Shown in pieces: positions 1-11,200 of a stretch of DNA of 64,000 bases. A model generated the notes under the pieces. It did no database searches. It worked only from the letters and a program-made list of their open reading frames with translations, and was not told where the DNA came from. The DNA is from Monarcha castaneiventris obscurior (lineage: Eukaryota; Chordata; Aves; Passeriformes; Monarchidae), in assembly GCA_026261815.1 (NCBI GenBank), contig JAMPIT010000484.1, positions 15,846,501 through 15,910,500 of the forward strand, given 5' to 3'. How positions within the stretch are numbered: position 1 is the first letter of the stretch; each line of letters opens with the position of its first letter. Both the position numbers and the translations under genes were made by a program.

Positions 1-73
1 AAGCACCTGCGGGGCCCCACCGAGCAGCAGCAGGAGGAGGATGAGGAGGAAGGAGGGAGGGGCGGCCCCGCAC

Positions 74-136
74 CTGCAGCAGGGCGCTAGACGAGGCCAG
101 CCGGGCGGTCTGGCCCAGCACGTCCTGCGCCGCCAT
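74..136 (-). CDS. Probable first coding exon of a gene continuing left of the window
   Basis: On the minus strand an ATG at 136-134 lies in a good Kozak context (G at -3, G at +4). It opens a 21-codon frame beginning MAAQDVLGQTARLASSS and ending in Leu-Leu-Gln. The last codon, CAG, is followed directly by GTGCGG, a donor form common in GC-rich first exons, so splicing in phase 0 is likely. If it is not spliced, the frame stays open into the window edge through a proline- and arginine-rich stretch that looks less like protein. I do not recognise the protein, and 21 residues are too few to assign a family. The exon sits in a CpG island and the rest of the gene would lie outside the window. Confidence 0.5.
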
Positions 137-223
137 CACCCCGCTCCCGCCGCCAGGAAGTGGCGCGGCCGCCGTCGCACCGGATCTCATCAGCGGGGCG
201 GCACCGCCCGGCCCGGCCCGGCG

Positions 224-595
224 CTGAGGGGGCGCGGCGGCACCGGCCGGCCCAGCCCTGAGGGGGCACGGCGGCACCGCCCGGCACTGAGGGGGCGCGG
301 CGGCACCACCCCGCGCTGAGGGGACAGGGCGGCACTGCTCCGCGCTGAGGGGACAGGGCAGCACTGCTCCACACTGAGGGGATACGGCGGCACCACCCAG
401 CCCAGCCCTGAGGGGACACGGCGACACCGCCCGGCGCTGAGGGGACAGGGTGGCACCGCTCCGCACTGAAGGGGCGCGGCGGCACCACCCAGCCCAGCCC
501 AGCCCTGAGGGGACACGGCGGCACCGCCAGGCGCTGACGGGACACTAGGCGACAGGGCGGGACACTGAGGGGACACGGTGCCGCCCGCGACTGAG
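224..595. repeat. GC-rich 29-bp minisatellite in the promoter island
   Basis: The anchor CTGAGG (or a one-base variant) recurs at 224, 258, 287, 316, 345, 374, 408, 437, 466, 505, 534, 565 and 591. Most steps are exactly 29 bp. Three are 34, 34 and 39 bp, explained by one or two extra copies of a 5-bp CAGCC block. Each unit has a CTGAGGGGAC-like start, then CGGCGGCACC, then a variable CCCGGCG-like end. Because 29 is not a multiple of 3, reading frames rotate from unit to unit. On the minus strand this leaves long open frames with Pro-Leu-Ser and Cys-Arg-Arg repeats, which are by-products of the array and not genes. Confidence 0.9.
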
Positions 596-600
596 GGCAA

Positions 601-705
601 ATGGCCGAGGAGCTCCAGCCCGCCAAAACTGAGGCGCAGCGCCACAGCCCCGGGTTCCTCCGAAGCCAGCCCAAAACTGCAGCTTGGCTGGGAGGAGATA
701 CCGCG
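601..705 (+). CDS. Candidate plus-strand first coding exon
   Basis: An ATG at 601 opens a 35-codon frame starting MAEELQPAKTEAQRHSPG and ending Gly-Gly-Asp-Thr-Ala. A donor-like GCG|GTAAAT at 705/706 would leave in phase 0. Unspliced, the frame runs to a stop at 781-783. The codons are GC-rich with several CpGs, as expected at the edge of an island. The Kozak context is weak (C at -3, G at +4). I do not recognise the peptide and no clear second exon was found. It could equally be 5' untranslated sequence or chance. Confidence 0.22.
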
Positions 706-884
706 GTAAATGGGGTAACAAGAGCTGTTTTCCAGAGATTGCTGAAAAACCTTCCGAGTTCCACCAATCCCTTTCTAAACTGAGGGCAAACCCACCAGCC
801 TTCCCGTGACCTAAGGAGAAACAACCGAATCGGAGGGAAAACGCTCGCTGCAGGAAGGGGAGCATCTCTCCATTCTGTGGAGAG

Positions 885-1050
885 AAAAGAAAAACAACCA
901 ACACACACAACCACAAAACAACCAAAAAACCCCCAACCAAACAGAAAAAAACCAAAAACAAAACAAAAAACAACAGCCAAAAAAACCCCACCATATAAAA
1001 CCCACCAAACCCCCCCCCCCACAAAACCCACCCCAAAGGCCAACACACCT
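885..1050. repeat. A/C-rich low-complexity tract, G/T-rich on the minus strand
   Basis: The tract consists of irregular A(3-7)C(2-5) blocks and ends near a run of 11 C at 1010-1020. Read on the minus strand it becomes G2-5 blocks separated by T-rich spacers, with a G11 run, a composition that can form G-quadruplexes. It lies just downstream of the left CpG island. Open frames across it give Lys/Thr/Pro or Phe/Gly/Val-rich peptides that only reflect the low complexity. Confidence 0.85.
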
Positions 1051-2106
1051 TCAAATACCAAGATGAAATTTAATTGCAACAGATGGATTTGATAATACAC
1101 TGCATTGAAGCCTTCCAAACAGACAGGACTTTGGAACCGGTATAAGTTAGGACAGTTTCAGACTATTTCTGATCACTGTTTAAGCAGCGATATATAAAAA
1201 GATTGTATCTTTCTATGTTACAGAACGTTCCCTTCAGAAGCACGGCGCTTCCAGCTCAGAGGTCACATTTTTCTTAGCAATGCTAGAGTTGAACTAACAT
1301 TTTTCCTGTCTTAACAGCAACAGCTACAAAGAGCGTGGGGGAGGGAAGTATCTGAGCCCTACTTAATTACAGTTTCTTGGTGACAGACTTCGAACAGCAG
1401 CAGTGTAAACCAGGGTCTTCAGAGAATCTGGGGAACCAACCAAAATTCTTCAACCTCATGCAAAGCAGCCACCTTTCCATCAATTGTCTTCTGCATGAAA
1501 CCTCCTCCTCCGAGCCATTTCACCCACCACTTTATTCCTTCCATGTTCAGAGTAAAGTTTTCCAGGCTGCTTTTTTCCCCCCATTTGGTCATTTTTCCTA
1601 ATAACATTATTTAAGTAATCTGGAAGTGATGTATAGATGTAGGTGAATGTGGCAAAGGAGTATATCCTACGATTAAAAAAAACCCCACAAACCAACAAAG
1701 AAAAAAAATCAGAAAAAAAAAAAAAAGAGGGATTATTATCCTGTTGTAAAGATTGGGAGATGGGGAGAGAGAAGAAACTAAGCTGTGTTGGGTAATTGCA
1801 GAGAGATTTTGAGTTATAGAAGAGTATTATAGCTAGAGGGGGGAAGCATTGCCACTCCCCTCTCCTTTAAGCAGTTTCCCAGTTATCAAATGGAAAAAGC
1901 AACTAAAATATTGTCCTACCTCAGACTCTGGAGTTTCTTCTTGTGGCAATAAGGGTGATAACAGAAATGAGAAGACTTCTAGTATGTTATGGCTTGTGCT
2001 GATCTCTATAAGGGTGGATGAACGAGGGGGATTAAAACCCATCCTAAACTACCAGATGAGCTACACAGGGAAACGAAATTGCAGTTGAGGAGCATGAAGT
2101 ATGCAC
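1051..2106. other. Non-coding stretch, nothing recognisable except an A-rich run
   Basis: The sequence is AT-rich and unique in appearance. An A-rich run with scattered C lies at 1674-1728 and includes A14 at 1713-1726. No exon-like segment with good splice sites and an open frame was seen. Confidence 0.5.
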
Positions 2107-2545
2107 CATAGAACTGTTTGGGTTGGAAAAGACCCTTAAGATCAGAGAGCCCAACTGGTGACACAGCACTGCCAGGCCCACCACTGAACCGTATCCCTAA
2201 GCACCACACCTGCTTGTTTTTGAAATCCTTCCAGGGATGGTGACTCCACCACGTCCCTGAGCAGCCTGTTCCAGTGCTGTTTTGTTGGAGACATTTTTCC
2301 TAATATCCAGTCTAAACCTCCCCTGGCACAACTTGTGGCTGTTTGCTCTCATCTTATTGCTTGTTACTTGGGAGGAGAGAGCAACACCCACCAGGGTACA
2401 GCCTCCTTTCTGACAGCTGAGTGATAAGGTCTCCCATCAGTTATCAGCTGCTGCTACAGCTGTTCCTCGTAAGACCAATGCTCCAGACCCTTCAACCATC
2501 TTAATTACCCTTCTCTGGACACACTCCAGCATCTACCAGCACTCC
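2107..2545 (-). mobile_element. CR1 LINE, truncated 3' end (minus strand)
   Basis: The left edge reads CATAGAACTG followed by GGGTTGGAAAAGACCC. This is the reverse complement of the avian CR1 3' terminus, where lineage members end in a run like TTCCAACCC followed by an ATTCTATG-type tail. Further right come other CR1 landmarks in antisense: GCAGCCTGTTCCAGTGCT, TTTTTCCTAATATCCAGTCTAAACC and CTTCTCTGGACACACTCCAGC. Only the 3' few hundred bases are present, so the copy is 5'-truncated in the way usual for CR1 and has no usable reverse transcriptase. Internal differences from typical CR1 suggest an old copy. Confidence 0.9.
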
Positions 2546-2849
2546 AGTAAGGAGGACTCATGTTATTTTCTCTCTACACATAAACATTTCCGTGACAAAA
2601 GAGGGTAACTTCAAGGACTAAAACATGAGAATTCACTGTGCTATCTGGAGGCAATGGTCTGACCTTTCCAGGCATCTGCCATGGGCAACAGCAAGTGACA
2701 ATGAGCCATGTTCTGTTGGACAGTTTGGCTTGTCACCTCATAAAGCCGAAACAGAAACAGCTGCAAAGCCTGAGGGGGGTGGAAAAAGAAGAGGAATAAC
2801 TGTAACTCCAACTGGTTTTTATAGGAACCAGCTTTGGCACGTGGAGCCT

Positions 2850-2995
2850 CTGGGCATTGACGCGGCTCGGCCGCGAGGTGGCGGCACCGGCCCCGCCACG
2901 GCCCGGGGTGGGATGGGGCGCGTCCCGCTCCAGCGGCACCTTCCAGAGTCTGCTGCTGTCGGAACAACAGCCGGAGCAGCCCAGCTGGTGATGGA
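2850..2995. other. Small GC-rich, CpG-containing patch between two CR1 copies
   Basis: This short segment is rich in CG dinucleotides and in GCGG/CCCG blocks, while the flanks are ordinary AT-rich sequence. Open frames cross it on both strands (2625-3044 plus, 2641-3108 minus), but composition explains them and I recognise no protein. It could be a small CpG island with an alternative promoter, or a GC-rich remnant of an unidentified insertion. The GGCGGCACCGG core resembles the minisatellite units at 224-595. Confidence 0.4.
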
Positions 2996-3039
2996 ACTGT
3001 GGCACAGCACGAGTCCAACTCACAGCAGGAGCAGTATTT

Positions 3040-3697
3040 CATAGAACAGTCTAGATTGGAAGGGACCTTAAAGCTCATCTTTTTCCACACTCCTATGGGC
3101 AGGGGCACCTTCCACTATCCCAGGTTGTTCCAAGCCCCATCCAATGTGGCCTTCAGCACTTCTGGGATGGGGCAGCCACAGCTTCTCTGAGCAACCTGTG
3201 CCAGTGCCTCACCACCCCCACAGTACAGAGCTTTTTCCTAATATCTAATCTAAACCTACTCTCTATGTGAAGCATTCCCCCTTGTCCTGTGACTCCACCC
3301 TCTTAAGTCTCTCTCCATCTTTCCTCAAAGTTCCCTTCCCTTCAGGTACTGGAAGGTCACAGTTAGGTCATCCCAAAACCTTCTCTTTTCCAGGCTGAAC
3401 ATACCCAGTTCTCTCAGCCTTTCCTTATAGCTGAGGTGCCCCATCCCTCAAATCATCTTGGCATCTTGGCGGCCTCTTCTGGACTGTTTCCAATCCTATG
3501 CTGTGGCCCCAGAGCTGGATGCAATGTTCCAGGTGCGTCTCACCGGAACAGAGCAGAGGGGCAGAATCCCCTCCCTCCCCTGCTGCCCACAGTGCTGCAG
3601 ACGAAGCCCAGAACACAACTGGTTTTCTGGGCTGCCAGCACACATTGCTGGCTCATGTCCAGCACCTCATCCACCAGCACCTCCAAGTCCTTCTCAA
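3040..3697 (-). mobile_element. CR1 LINE, truncated 3' end (minus strand), longer copy
   Basis: The left edge reads CATAGAACAGTCTAGATTGG then AAGGGACCTTAAAGCTCATC, the reverse complement of a CR1 3' end. Typical CR1 3' landmarks follow in antisense order: TTCCACTATCCCAGGTTG, TTTTTCCTAATATCTAATCT, TCTTTTCCAGGCTGAACA, TTCTCTCAGCCTTTCCT, GCGGCCTCTTCTGGAC and CACCTCCAAGTCCTTCTC. The copy is about 660 bp and 5'-truncated. It is in the same orientation as the neighbouring copy at 2107-2545 but differs from it in sequence, so they are probably separate insertions of different subfamilies. Confidence 0.93.
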
Positions 3698-4997
3698 AAC
3701 ATAAACTGACATATCAGCTAACTTAATTTTATTCACAACTATGTCTGAACAGGCCTAACAACTGAGTTGACAGAAAACGCTTGCTTTTAGTAACATAATT
3801 TGAGAATAGGTATAAGTTAAAGGAGGACCAAGTTACTGATCTGGCACACAGTGTCACAAAATCTTCATGAGAACATACAGTCAAAACAATTGCTCTCTGA
3901 TTCCCACAGCAGGCAATGCCCACTGACAGCATTCCTGCATCTTCTCACACAACATACTTCACTTTTGGCTGCCCTGAGGCAACTGTTTGTGGAGGGATAC
4001 TCTAAAGTAGTTCCTTTTTCTTAACAGCAAAGGAGGAAAGATTAACTACTACAGAGGTCTTTACAGAGTTAGGCTGTCTGGAACTAAACTAGGCTGGATT
4101 TTCCTCCAGCACAGACCATGTGTTCCATGATTATGCACAAAACCCCCTGTTTTTATTAGAGGTATGTGAACCCTCCATGTCAGAGAGAACCCCTTCGATT
4201 TACACCAAAGTTTAGTTAGTCCAAAAAGACCAGACAAGGTATATACAGGCCTTAGAATAAGTTGGGACTGTTCCTTCAGAATTTAAAAAATGAAAAATGG
4301 TTGTGTTTCAGTAGCTTGGTATCTGTGTTCCACTTGGAGAACTTGGGGTAATTAATTACCCCATTAATAAGGTATTTCAGGATGAAAGGTGGACTTTGAC
4401 TTCAAGTCACAACTTTTATATAGACCAATAATAGCCCAGAAAATGTAAAACCTGTTAAAAACAATTAGAGACCCTCCATAGTATCACCTCCCTCAGAGAG
4501 GAAGTCCTCTTCTAATAAAATACTTTCCAAAGTAAAGACAAAGTGAGACTGGGAAGCAGGAACCCAGTGAACCTATTAAATCATTGCAGAACCAAAATCA
4601 AATCCAGTATAAAGAATCGTTACAATTTTGTATTTTATTAATCCAAATAAAGCTGCATTTTTGCGTTAGTAATATATTTTAATTTCTTCATTTTATTTGT
4701 GGGTTTCCATTCCCTTAAAGGTCCCTTGAGGAATCAAGCTAGAAAACCAACTGTGCTATGAAATCATAGGCAGCTCTACCTCCTGGAATAGTGCATGATG
4801 TAACACAAAATGACAGACTGGGCTGTGAGCTAAAGACTGTAGATTTCTGCAGCTGCTGAAAAAGCTTTCAAGTCAGGACTGATTTTAGAAACGAGCAAAA
4901 CAAATACTCAAAAACCCCTGCTGCTGGCTGAGCAACCTTCCCCCTCAATGTCACCCTGTCACTGCTTCAGCGCACAGAGCCCGAGATCGCCCCAGCC
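3698..4997. other. Non-coding stretch, nothing recognisable
   Basis: AT-rich sequence between a CR1 copy and the 83-bp tandem repeat. No recognisable gene, RNA or repeat was seen. AATAAA-like hexamers occur (for example near 4647) but with no upstream coding evidence they are not called as polyadenylation sites. Confidence 0.5.
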
Positions 4998-5248
4998 AGC
5001 CCTGCTCTGCGCCCCGGAGCAGGAGGGGAGGCCCTGGGGCAGCATCCTGCATTCGAGGAGGGATACACTCTGCTCCTCCCAGCCCTGCTCTGCGCCCCGG
5101 GGCAGGAGGGGAGGCCCTGGGGCAGCATCCTGCATTCGAGGAGGGATACACTCTGCTCCTCCCAGCCCTGCTCTGCGCCCCGGAGCAGGTGGGGAGGCCC
5201 TGGGGCAGCATCCTGCATTCGAGGATGGATACACTCTGCTCCTCCCAT
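4998..5248. repeat. Three-copy tandem repeat with an 83-bp unit
   Basis: The word CCTGCTCTGCGCCCCGG starts at 5001, 5084 and 5167, giving an exact 83-bp period. Each unit continues with GGGGAGGCCCTGGGGCAGC and ends with GGATACACTCTGCTCCTCC. Copies 1 and 2 differ at one position (GGAGCAGG against GGGGCAGG). Copy 3 differs from copy 1 at about two (AGGTGGGG for AGGAGGGG, and GAGGATGG for GAGGAGGG). Because 83 is not a multiple of 3, overlapping open frames appear on both strands, and these are by-products. The high identity suggests recent expansion and likely copy-number variation. Confidence 0.92.
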
Positions 5249-8200
5249 TCCTCTGCCCGCATCGCCCTTCTGTCCCATGGACACGGATCCCAGGAAAGCA
5301 GAGGAGTGGTGCAGAACTGGAGCTGTGGGGCACTGCTCTGCAGAGCTCACTCATCCCAATCCCCCCACCAGCCTTTTTAAGGAGCAATGGTCCTTAACAC
5401 AACTGCCCTGCCTCTGCTGCAAGTCTGCATTTTGCCATTTCATTAATGAGGACAAAATAATTTGTTCCTGGGATGGCAAAAGGTTGTTTTTCCTATTCTG
5501 CTCAGAAGTCTTGTGCCAGCAGAGGCCAAATTATGCTGTCTGGTCTTAATTTTGTTTCTTTTTCAGAAAGAAAGCATAGAAGAGATCAGTGTTGTTGTTC
5601 CTGATCATATAAAGCTTGTTCCTTTACAGCAGTAACTAGAAGCTTGGGGTCAAAGCAAGGAGTCACATGGAGACTTACCAGACTAGGCACTAAATCTCAT
5701 TAAATCTCTCTCCTCTGATCACCCTTCTTGGATCAGAGACATATCTGGGCCTGGGGATGTAACATTTCCAATTCAGTGCAGAATTGCAGGAAGAAAAAGA
5801 AGAGAGTCACAGGCTGTTCACCAGCAAAGGACACATTGGGAGTTACTGCTGTGCCAGTTTTTCTTCCCTCCAACCAAAGTGTCCCCCAGAGGGCTTTTTA
5901 GATTATTTCCCCAGGCCCTGTGGACTGAGTTAATCTCTATGAGCACGTTAAATGGTTAAACAAAAATTTGCTGGGTTCTTTTTTTTCCTGGCTGCATTAT
6001 TAGTTCAGCAAGGATTTATGTCCTCTCTTTGGGATAAAAGAATAAAGGGAGTTTTTGAAGACTGCAGAGAAGTGGGTTTTTCTGTGATATGCAGCATTTG
6101 AAAAAACAGTGTCTCAGCTTTACTGCATAGCTTTTGACTTTGTAGTGTTTGTTCATTTTGCCTCACACATTTTCACAGTGCCTTTAATGCACTGTTTATA
6201 TGTAATTTGATCAACTGTTTTTTCTGCTTTATCAGTTTCACTTGTAAATTCAACTTGTATTTATTGAAATATTTTACTTACAGAGGACTAACACTTTCTT
6301 ATGTATGAAATAATGTAACAAACCAATGTTCTACTCAAGGGAAAGGCAAAAAAATGTAGCAAACATAAGTCATAGTAAAATATCAAGGATGGGATAGTGC
6401 TATGTTTTTAGAACTGTGCTAAATAACTGACCTGCATACTTCACAGTATATTAGGCAAATTTTAAGGAATTGTATGTATTGATCAGAAAAGCAAAAACAA
6501 GTGTTCTGCACAACGTTGCCTGCTTCCAATAAGCTTTTCTTTTAACCTTTTCAATTTAGAAATCTGTGACATTCAGCAGACATTTTAAAGATCTACAAAA
6601 AAACCACCTTCTGGTTATTGAATCTGGGGAAGCAATAAATTACAATATTTTGTCACAGGAACTGGCAAGCTCCTTGCTTAGAATTCATGCAAAATTAATT
6701 CTAAAACACGTACATAATCAATTCTACACCATCTTAACTGTCCTTTGTGTTCTAAATACTAAGCATTTTTTTGGTATATATTTTTATATGTTCAACTGAA
6801 GAGGATTTCGGTCTTGCCTTCCTCAAGGCTAGAAATTCCAGCCATTTTTGCTAGGATCTGACTAACAGCCTCTGTCTTACCTGTCTCTTGACTGTCTTAG
6901 GAAGCTTTGTATCAGCCCCTCACTCTGAGCACTGGTAGACAATTTATCTAATTGCTGTGTGCTTTAGAAGCCTATCAATATATGAAATACAAAAACTACA
7001 ATGGAACAGCTCTTGATCTTTTTGGAACATTTATCCTGTCAGCAATAATCAGAGATAAGAAGCTCTCCTGTGGGTTGTTTCTTTTACCTTGCAAAATCTC
7101 ACTGCCTTCATTTATTGCTCGTGTCAGTTATGCACAACTTCAACTATCACTATGATCAGAATTGTTTCTGGAGGGTAGGACATCCTAAATCCTACCCTGC
7201 AAACCTGAATTATAAAGGTGGTGGTGAGCAGGTGCTGAAGCAAAATGTACATTTTTCCCCCTTCCTATGCATTCTGTAAGATGAACCCCCCAGTAACGCT
7301 GCTGCTGTGGGTTTGGTGCCAATGCATTGCTACTGAACAGACAGAAGGGGTTTCTGGTTGGAACAGCCAGAGAAAAGTTACAGGAACACATCTTGCAGCT
7401 GTGAGCACTTGCACTTGAAAACTCTTTACTAACTAGTGCTTGGCATCTTTGCACTACAAAATCATTCCATGAGCTCCAGGCTACATCCCCTGTGAAAAAA
7501 TGTACTTGAAAGAGAGAGAGGTACAAAAAGTCTGTGCAAGAGACTGGTGTTTGCTGTACAAACATGTATGTTCACCAGCACTATTTGCTTTAATAGTCAT
7601 ATAGAAATAAGGCTCTGATCATTAAAACACTTCACAGCTGCCAAGTATTGAAGCAGAATGATCCTCTTATATTTTCAAATTCAACAAGAACTGTTATTAA
7701 ACTTGCTTTGACCTCAGCATGATTTGTTTGTCCATGAAATAACCTTAAGATTTTAAAATCAACAGTGACAATAACTCAATGAACACAGTAAAATACACAC
7801 TGTGGAAGGACTCAACTGGCAAGAGCTTCTGAAATACATATGACAGGAATTTGGATTCTGAAAATGCACTGAATGCAAGATATTCTTGCAAAATATTTCA
7901 GTTTCTCGTTCCTTTTTTTTTTTTTTTTTAAGTCACTTGGAGACTTTTGAAGGAGACGGAGACATGCAGGAGTTGTACTTAACGACCAGGAGGATATGAC
8001 ACCAAAAAGTGGTTTTGCTACTCAAAGTAATTCAGCATGTGGAAGGAGAAGAATCACTTCATGCACTGCCTTAAAAAGGTCGAGAATGCAGAATTTGTGA
8101 GTCACCATACGCTGCCTGCAAACCGCATTCATACCATATTATGTAACACTGTGCACGCTCACCTGAAGAACCGAGTTAATTACGAGTCAGGTATCTCTTC

Positions 8201-11200
8201 ACATCATTCATTTCCTTCTCACTTGAGAGCTGACTTTCATTCTTTACTGAAATAACCCCTCTCACAAGACAGTGATTACTCTGACAAATTGATAGAATAA
8301 AATACCTTCAGCCCCTTTATGGGACCTCCTCTAGCATTCATGACAGCTACAGCTAAGTGCAATACATTTTTTGGATTCCTCTTATTCCTTAGTGGCAGAC
8401 AAGGAAGGTCTTAAATAAGACAATCCCAGCATATGTTTACCTATTCAGTTTCAGAAACTCCCACATTATCCTTCAACAGTTAAAATTCACTTTCAGTACA
8501 AAACTCTGAAATATTAGGAAAAAAACTCACTAGAAATACAGGGAGCAGAGCTTAAAACTCTGCCAAGCAGAGCTCTCTCAATTAAAAATAAGGAAAAGGA
8601 AAACTCCTATTTCACCTTTTAGTTGGAAGTTTACCTAAATACATCCTTTCAACACAGGAGAACAATACTGAGCACCAAAATCATCTCTGCCTCTAACCCA
8701 GATGTCCACAGAGTCAAGTTCCTGAGCTTTGTTGCCTCCATCTGGATTGAGAACATGACTTCACTTCATGTGTTTCTCTTCTGACAAAATTATTCTCCCC
8801 AAGCTCAAGGAGGCCCAAAGTCATAAGAAAATTCACCTTGAAAGTCCTCTTGTCAGGGCATTAGGAACAAGGCTCCACACTCCAACTTTAGCTGCACTGC
8901 CACCCTCGCTGACTCAGTCTCTAGACTTACATGGAACAAACAAACACAGGATGGCTTTGCTCTGAGGACACCAGCTGTCCTCAAACATCACAGTTCTGGT
9001 GACAGAAAAACAGAAAAGACAAATGAGATTAGTCATCACATGACATCCATTTCTGCAAGTCTTCAAACACAAGATCTTGTATCATGCTAACAACATTAGG
9101 AGATTTCCCCAACTTTGTCCCTTAAGGAGATTGCAATAAAAAAACTCCCCTCTCGCTTCTCTACTAAATCAGCTGCTCTGTTTTATTTTCTCTTAAAGAC
9201 ATTTTGTTTTCAGCTTTGCCAATCACTCTGAGTTTGTGTGCTAAGCAGTCAAGTAGAAAAAAATACTTTTCTTCCTTCAGCCAAGTTGTAACTGTATTAC
9301 AATTGAACCATGATGTGTCAATGGTTTGTGTGTAGCTTAGAAAAAAAAATAATATATCCACTCTCACTACTAGGATTTGGTTGAGGAGGTGATTGTTTGG
9401 CATTTTTTCAAGGAACAGGTATATTAGACTAAATTCACAAATGGCATAAACCTCCAAAACATAACAACAGCAAACTGTTTCCTCAACTGGGCTACGCACT
9501 TTTGCTTCTTCTCTCCCTCTGTGGGTTCATGGTTTAACTGCAGAGAGTAAAAATTTGTCTATTACAACAGAAGATGTTGTCATCCATTAACGTATTCCTG
9601 ACCACAACTAAATCCTGGTGAAAAGATTCCTTGTAGTACTATGGAGACACTTGGGCATAAATCATTAGGCTGCCTACATTTAAATACAGGAAGTCTAGCT
9701 TTAACACGATCGGAAAGGTATTCCAGACACATTCCATGGGCTCTGTTTCAATCCCTGAGGATTGCATGAGGGCTGCATGGGCACCTTGGTGCTCATATGT
9801 CTATATTCACTATACTTCCCATGTTCCTAAGTTATTTATGCTGTGGAAAGAGCTGTATATCCTCCCAGATATTCCATTTCACCAGAAAGTCTGCATCCCT
9901 ACACCAAGAGTCATGGTTTGGCTTCTTGCCCAGTGGAAGAGAGGTGAAAGCAAACACAACTCTATAGGCCATAAGAGAGCAAAAGTAACCCAAACTAAAA
10001 CAAAAAGAAAGAATGAAAAAAGTAGGCCTTCCCAGGTCTATAGAAGAAAATTCTTGAGAAAATTTATTGTCCTTATCAGAGAGTAGAAACTCTGAATGAG
10101 CAGTGGCCAGAACTGCTCATAGCCAGTCAAAGGAGCTGGATATTCCTCTCACCAATACAGGTGTCCACACAGAGCAATGGCCATGCCTGGTAAGGAAAGC
10201 CACATCCTGGCTCTTGTATTCTGCTACTGCATCTATGACCACCACTTCCATCAGAAGAGAAATGCCAAATGCAAGAAGTTTCATCTTCCTGACTCCATAA
10301 CCATTATGTTAGAAAGCTAAAGGTGCAGCATACAACTCCTATTAATCTGGAGCCTCAATCTGTCACTATTACCTTTACTCACCGTTGTGCAGCTTGCAGG
10401 CCGTGGTTCACACCACCCTTTGTTCAGCAGCAGATTTCAGAAGCACTGTGTACTTCACCATGTGTCTTTAGACCTCCATTCCTGTCCTACCTCAACATAA
10501 ATTTAAAATTCTTTTCTTAGAAACCAGCAGTATCGGAGGTTCACTGTAAGAGAAGTCACAGGAGTCGTTTAAGGTTTTTGTGTATGGGAGAATACTCCCA
10601 CTCACATCCTGAAGAATGTGGGGAGGTTCAAACAAAAGGATCTGACCACATGTCTGAGACTAAACCAGCAATGCATATCTTCTTCTACCCACACCCTGCT
10701 CCCAAAACTCAATCTGTTACAAAACCAGTTCCTTTCCATCTGCATGCAAAACTCACTATTTTATGTTATCAGACTTGCTCAGAGTCCAACAGAAAAAGCA
10801 AGAAATTGTTAGTAGCAAAGAGTGGTGAATCTTGAAATCATTTCAGTCACAGACATACAGAGAACACTGCAACTTTTCTATAGAAACATTTAAGAATACA
10901 AGTCCTTTCTGACTATTTCTGACATTGTATCCTTAGACTTTAATCACTTCATTCCCTCTCAGATACTAAACTGTACTGGGCTTCATTCTGTGACACTGTT
11001 GGTAATGTTTTCAAATGCTATATGCAGGGTTACTGTAGTCTGGGAAAGTTCTAGTCAGGAAATTATGTAAGAAATCAGCTTTATTTTGTTCCTGCAATTC
11101 TGGCAGTCTTCCAGATCTTTATGTCACTGGCTGCATGTGATTATCAACAAAAAAACAGAGGTCTTCTTGCCATGAGCGTAATTAATTCCAATATTCAGGT

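Larger units (their letters stand above)
1..660. promoter_or_regulatory. CpG island, probable (possibly divergent) promoter
   Basis: This segment is strongly GC-rich and dense in CpG, unlike the AT-rich, CpG-poor sequence that starts about 720. It contains a minus-strand start codon at 134-136 and a plus-strand start codon at 601, each followed by a splice-donor-like site, with a minisatellite between them. Islands of this kind normally mark promoters of broadly expressed vertebrate genes. No TATA box is seen next to either start. Promoter activity and the divergent arrangement are inferences from base composition and the two candidate first exons. Confidence 0.65.

Noticed and set aside
87..1118. 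Very long minus-strand open frame (343 codons), with overlapping 151- and 169-codon frames
   Set aside because: It is made from the 29-bp minisatellite and the G/T-rich tract. Rotating frames in a 29-bp repeat stay open because the unit lacks minus-strand stops. The peptides are low-complexity and resemble no protein.
4948..5397. Overlapping open frames of 90-149 codons on both strands
   Set aside because: They lie on the 3 x 83-bp tandem repeat, which reads in rotating frames. No splice or start evidence supports a gene.
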